This document shows, piece by piece, positions 44,866-46,698 of a DNA stretch of 46,698 nucleotides. The DNA lies in assembly GCF_018780185.1 (NCBI RefSeq), contig NZ_JADMJX010000183.1:1-46698 (forward strand). Reading direction: 5' to 3'. Position numbers and translations under genes: made by a program. The notes below the pieces were generated by a model that worked only from the letters and a program-made list of their open reading frames with translations, ran no database searches and was not told the origin of the DNA. This stretch comes from Rhizobacter sp. (GTDB lineage: Bacteria > Pseudomonadota > Gammaproteobacteria > Burkholderiales > Burkholderiaceae_C). Each line of letters begins with the position of its first letter. Within the stretch, counting starts at the first letter, position 1.

Positions 44866-46542
44866 ATGCCCGCACCCCGCCGCGCCCTTGCCGCAGCACT
44901 CCCTCTCGCCCTGAGCTTCTTGCTGACCGCCTGCGGTGGCGGCGACGACGATGACTCCGCACCCGCCGCCGCACCCACCACGGCCAACACGCAGTACGGC
45001 ACCGTCGAAGGCTCGCTGCACGCCAGCGGCAGCATGAAGCAGTTCCTCGGCATCCCTTACGCCGCGCCACCTGTCGGCAACCTGCGCTGGGCCGCCCCGC
45101 TGCCTCCCGCCGCATGGAGCGGCACCCGCGCCGCCACCAGCTACGGCCGGCACTGCGCGCAGAAAGACACCTCGCCGCTGTCGAGCTACGGCACGGCCGG
45201 TGGCCAGGAAGACTGCCTCTACCTCAACGTCTTCGCACCCACCACCGCTGGCCCGCACCCGGTGATGGTGTGGATCCATGGCGGCGCCTTTCTCTATGGC
45301 CGCGGCGCCGGCTACACACCCACGCGGCTGACGGCGCAAGGCACGGTCGTCGTGACGATCAACTACCGACTCGGTGCACTGGGCTTTCTGGCTCACCCCG
45401 CCCTCAACGACGCTCAGGGTCGCTCGGGCAACTACGGCGTGATGGACCAGACCGCCGCGCTGCAATGGGTCAAGAACAACATCCACAACTTTGGTGGTGA
45501 CCCCGGCAACATCACCATCGCCGGCCAGTCGGCGGGCGCGGCCAGCGTGCTCACGCAGCTCAACACCGCCAAGACGGTGAACCTGTTCCACAAGGCCATT
45601 CTGCAAAGCGGCCCGGTGGCCGACCAGCCCACCGGCGCGGCCGCACAAACCAGCGGCGCCACCGTGGGGGCCACCCACTTCGGTTGCCCGAACGACGCCA
45701 ACGCCGCCGCCTGCCTGCGCGCGCTGCCGCTCGACGTCATCATCGCCAACCAACCCTCGGCGACCTTCTCGGCCAGCAACTCGCCCAACATCGACGGCGA
45801 CTACCTGGTGCGCGGCAACCTCGCCGCCACCTACGGCGGCCTGCTCGCCAACAAGGTGCCGGTGCTGATCGGCAACACGGCCGACGAATACACCTCGCTG
45901 CTGGCCGGTGAAGAAACCGCGCTCAACAACCCGGGTCTCGCCGCCGGTTCACCCGCCAGCGCCCTGGTGCTGCCAGGCGCTCCGACCTACGTGAACCTGC
46001 TCAACAGCGACGCCGCCCTCACCGCCCGCCTGACGGCCACCTTCGGCCCCACGCTCGCACCGGCCGTGGCCGCGCAGTACCCAGTGGCCAATTACGGTGG
46101 CTCGCGCCCGCTCGCCCTGAGCGCCGCCGTGACCGACTACCTCTTCGCCTGCGGCACGCGCCGCGCGGCCAAGGCGCTGCTGGCTTCCGGGGTGCCGGTG
46201 TACGCCTATGAGTTCAACGACGTGGATGCGCCGATGGCCTTGCAGCCGGCGGTGAGCTTCCCGTTCCGCGCGTACCACGCGGCCGAGATCCAGTACCTGT
46301 TCGACCTGCCGAGCACGGCCATGTTGACCCCCACGCAGCGCACGCTGGCCGACCAGATGGCCACGCACTGGGCCCACTTCATCAAGAGCCGCACCGGCAA
46401 CCCCAACTCCGCCGGCAGCACGGCGTGGCCGCCCTACACCACGGGCGAAGAAGTGCTGCAGTTCGCGCCCACCGGCTCGAGCGTCATCACCAACTTCAGC
46501 GCTGCCCACAAGTGCACCAGTTTCTGGACACCGGGCATCTGA
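44866..46542 (+). CDS. Type-B carboxylesterase lipoprotein
   Basis: A 558-residue protein with lipoprotein signal MPAPRRALAAALPLALSFLLTAC (lipobox LTAC) and an Asp-rich stretch GGGDDDDS just after it. The carboxylesterase type-B fold is clear: FLGIPYAAPPVGNLRW, EDCLYLNVFAP (second family signature), MVWIHGGAFLYG (oxyanion hole) and nucleophile elbow AGQSAGAAS with Ser222. Glu is likely in NTADEYTSLL, and His in the FRAYHAAEIQYLF segment. The enzyme hydrolyses carboxylic esters at the cell envelope; it may act on polyesters or xenobiotic esters. The start has a GGAGA ribosome site. Confidence 0.94.
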   Translation: MPAPRRALAAALPLALSFLLTACGGGDDDDSAPAAAPTTANTQYGTVEGSLHASGSMKQFLGIPYAAPPVGNLRWAAPLPPAAWSGTRAATSYGRHCAQKDTSPLSSYGTAGGQEDCLYLNVFAPTTAGPHPVMVWIHGGAFLYGRGAGYTPTRLTAQGTVVVTINYRLGALGFLAHPALNDAQGRSGNYGVMDQTAALQWVKNNIHNFGGDPGNITIAGQSAGAASVLTQLNTAKTVNLFHKAILQSGPVADQPTGAAAQTSGATVGATHFGCPNDANAAACLRALPLDVIIANQPSATFSASNSPNIDGDYLVRGNLAATYGGLLANKVPVLIGNTADEYTSLLAGEETALNNPGLAAGSPASALVLPGAPTYVNLLNSDAALTARLTATFGPTLAPAVAAQYPVANYGGSRPLALSAAVTDYLFACGTRRAAKALLASGVPVYAYEFNDVDAPMALQPAVSFPFRAYHAAEIQYLFDLPSTAMLTPTQRTLADQMATHWAHFIKSRTGNPNSAGSTAWPPYTTGEEVLQFAPTGSSVITNFSAAHKCTSFWTPGI

Positions 46543-46586
46543 CGCCGCTTTTCGCCGTCCTACCCAAAACCACAGGAGACAAACAC

Positions 46587-46698
46587 ATGCATTCCAAAAC
46601 CTTCCCCTGGTTGCGCTCTGCCGCGCTGGCCCTGCTCACCGCCATGGGCTCGGCCCATGCGCAGGTGGTCGTGCTTCAACAGAACTTCTCGACCGGCC
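46587..46698 (+). CDS. Exported protein, N-terminal fragment (gene runs off the right edge)
   Basis: ATG after an AGGAGA ribosome site, then a Sec signal (FPWLRSAALALLTAMGSAHA, cleaved before QVVVLQQ). Only 37 residues are in the window, so the family cannot be named. The short gap after the esterase (44 bp) suggests co-transcription, perhaps under the same AraC-type regulator. Confidence 0.65.
   Translation, partial: MHSKTFPWLRSAALALLTAMGSAHAQVVVLQQNFSTG

Overview
The window is a high-GC chromosomal segment from a Gram-negative bacterium, most likely a betaproteobacterium of the order Burkholderiales near Rubrivivax, Leptothrix or Roseateles. I infer this from codon use, many Sec-exported and lipobox proteins, a FeeM/LuxI-like acyltransferase of the kind linked to exosortase systems, DUF3617 and DUF1415 proteins, and the dispersed TTCGACAGGCTCAGCCCGAA-type repeat. 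No rRNA, tRNA, CRISPR array, prophage or insertion sequence was seen. The species cannot be fixed from sequence alone.

Layout. Positions 1-11700 are mostly housekeeping and accessory genes: a TetR regulator with an overlapping efflux adaptor gene (partial at the left edge), a YgjP-type metalloprotease, DUF1415, glutathione transferase, DUF1304, a hybrid histidine kinase, the acyltransferase, an alpha/beta hydrolase with an unusual C-terminal extension, DUF3617, an XRE-cupin/GNAT pair, a serine-hydrolase lipoprotein and a vapBC toxin-antitoxin module. Positions 36025-46698 hold an M14 carboxypeptidase, a small exported protein, a SWIM/SNF2 helicase, a CrtC-like lipocalin protein, a degenerate GGDEF protein, an AraC regulator, a type-B carboxylesterase lipoprotein and the start of a further exported protein.

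The centre (11701-35984) is the remarkable part. Two transcription units diverge from a 686-bp regulatory region (25470-26155). The leftward unit encodes a 2,886-residue exported protein built from about fourteen DUF11-type repeats plus two SdrD-B-like domains. It is followed after 17 bp by a 1,696-residue outer-membrane protein with three tandem OmpA-like domains and a large predicted beta-barrel. The rightward unit is a tight nine-gene operon. It encodes a periplasmic coiled-coil protein, three TPR proteins (two of them lipoproteins), a small exported protein, a TolQ/ExbB-type stator, two ExbD/TolR-type proteins and a TonB-like protein ending in an AgmX/PglI C-terminal domain.

The rightward operon resembles in composition the Agl-Glt trans-envelope machine known from Myxococcus gliding motility. 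My reading is that a proton-driven inner-membrane motor couples through TPR and TonB-like parts to a giant surface protein and its outer-membrane anchor or exporter. The part list is seen in the sequence; the coupling is inference. A striking detail is that the first ExbD-like protein carries Asn at the position of the conserved channel Asp, while the second retains Asp.
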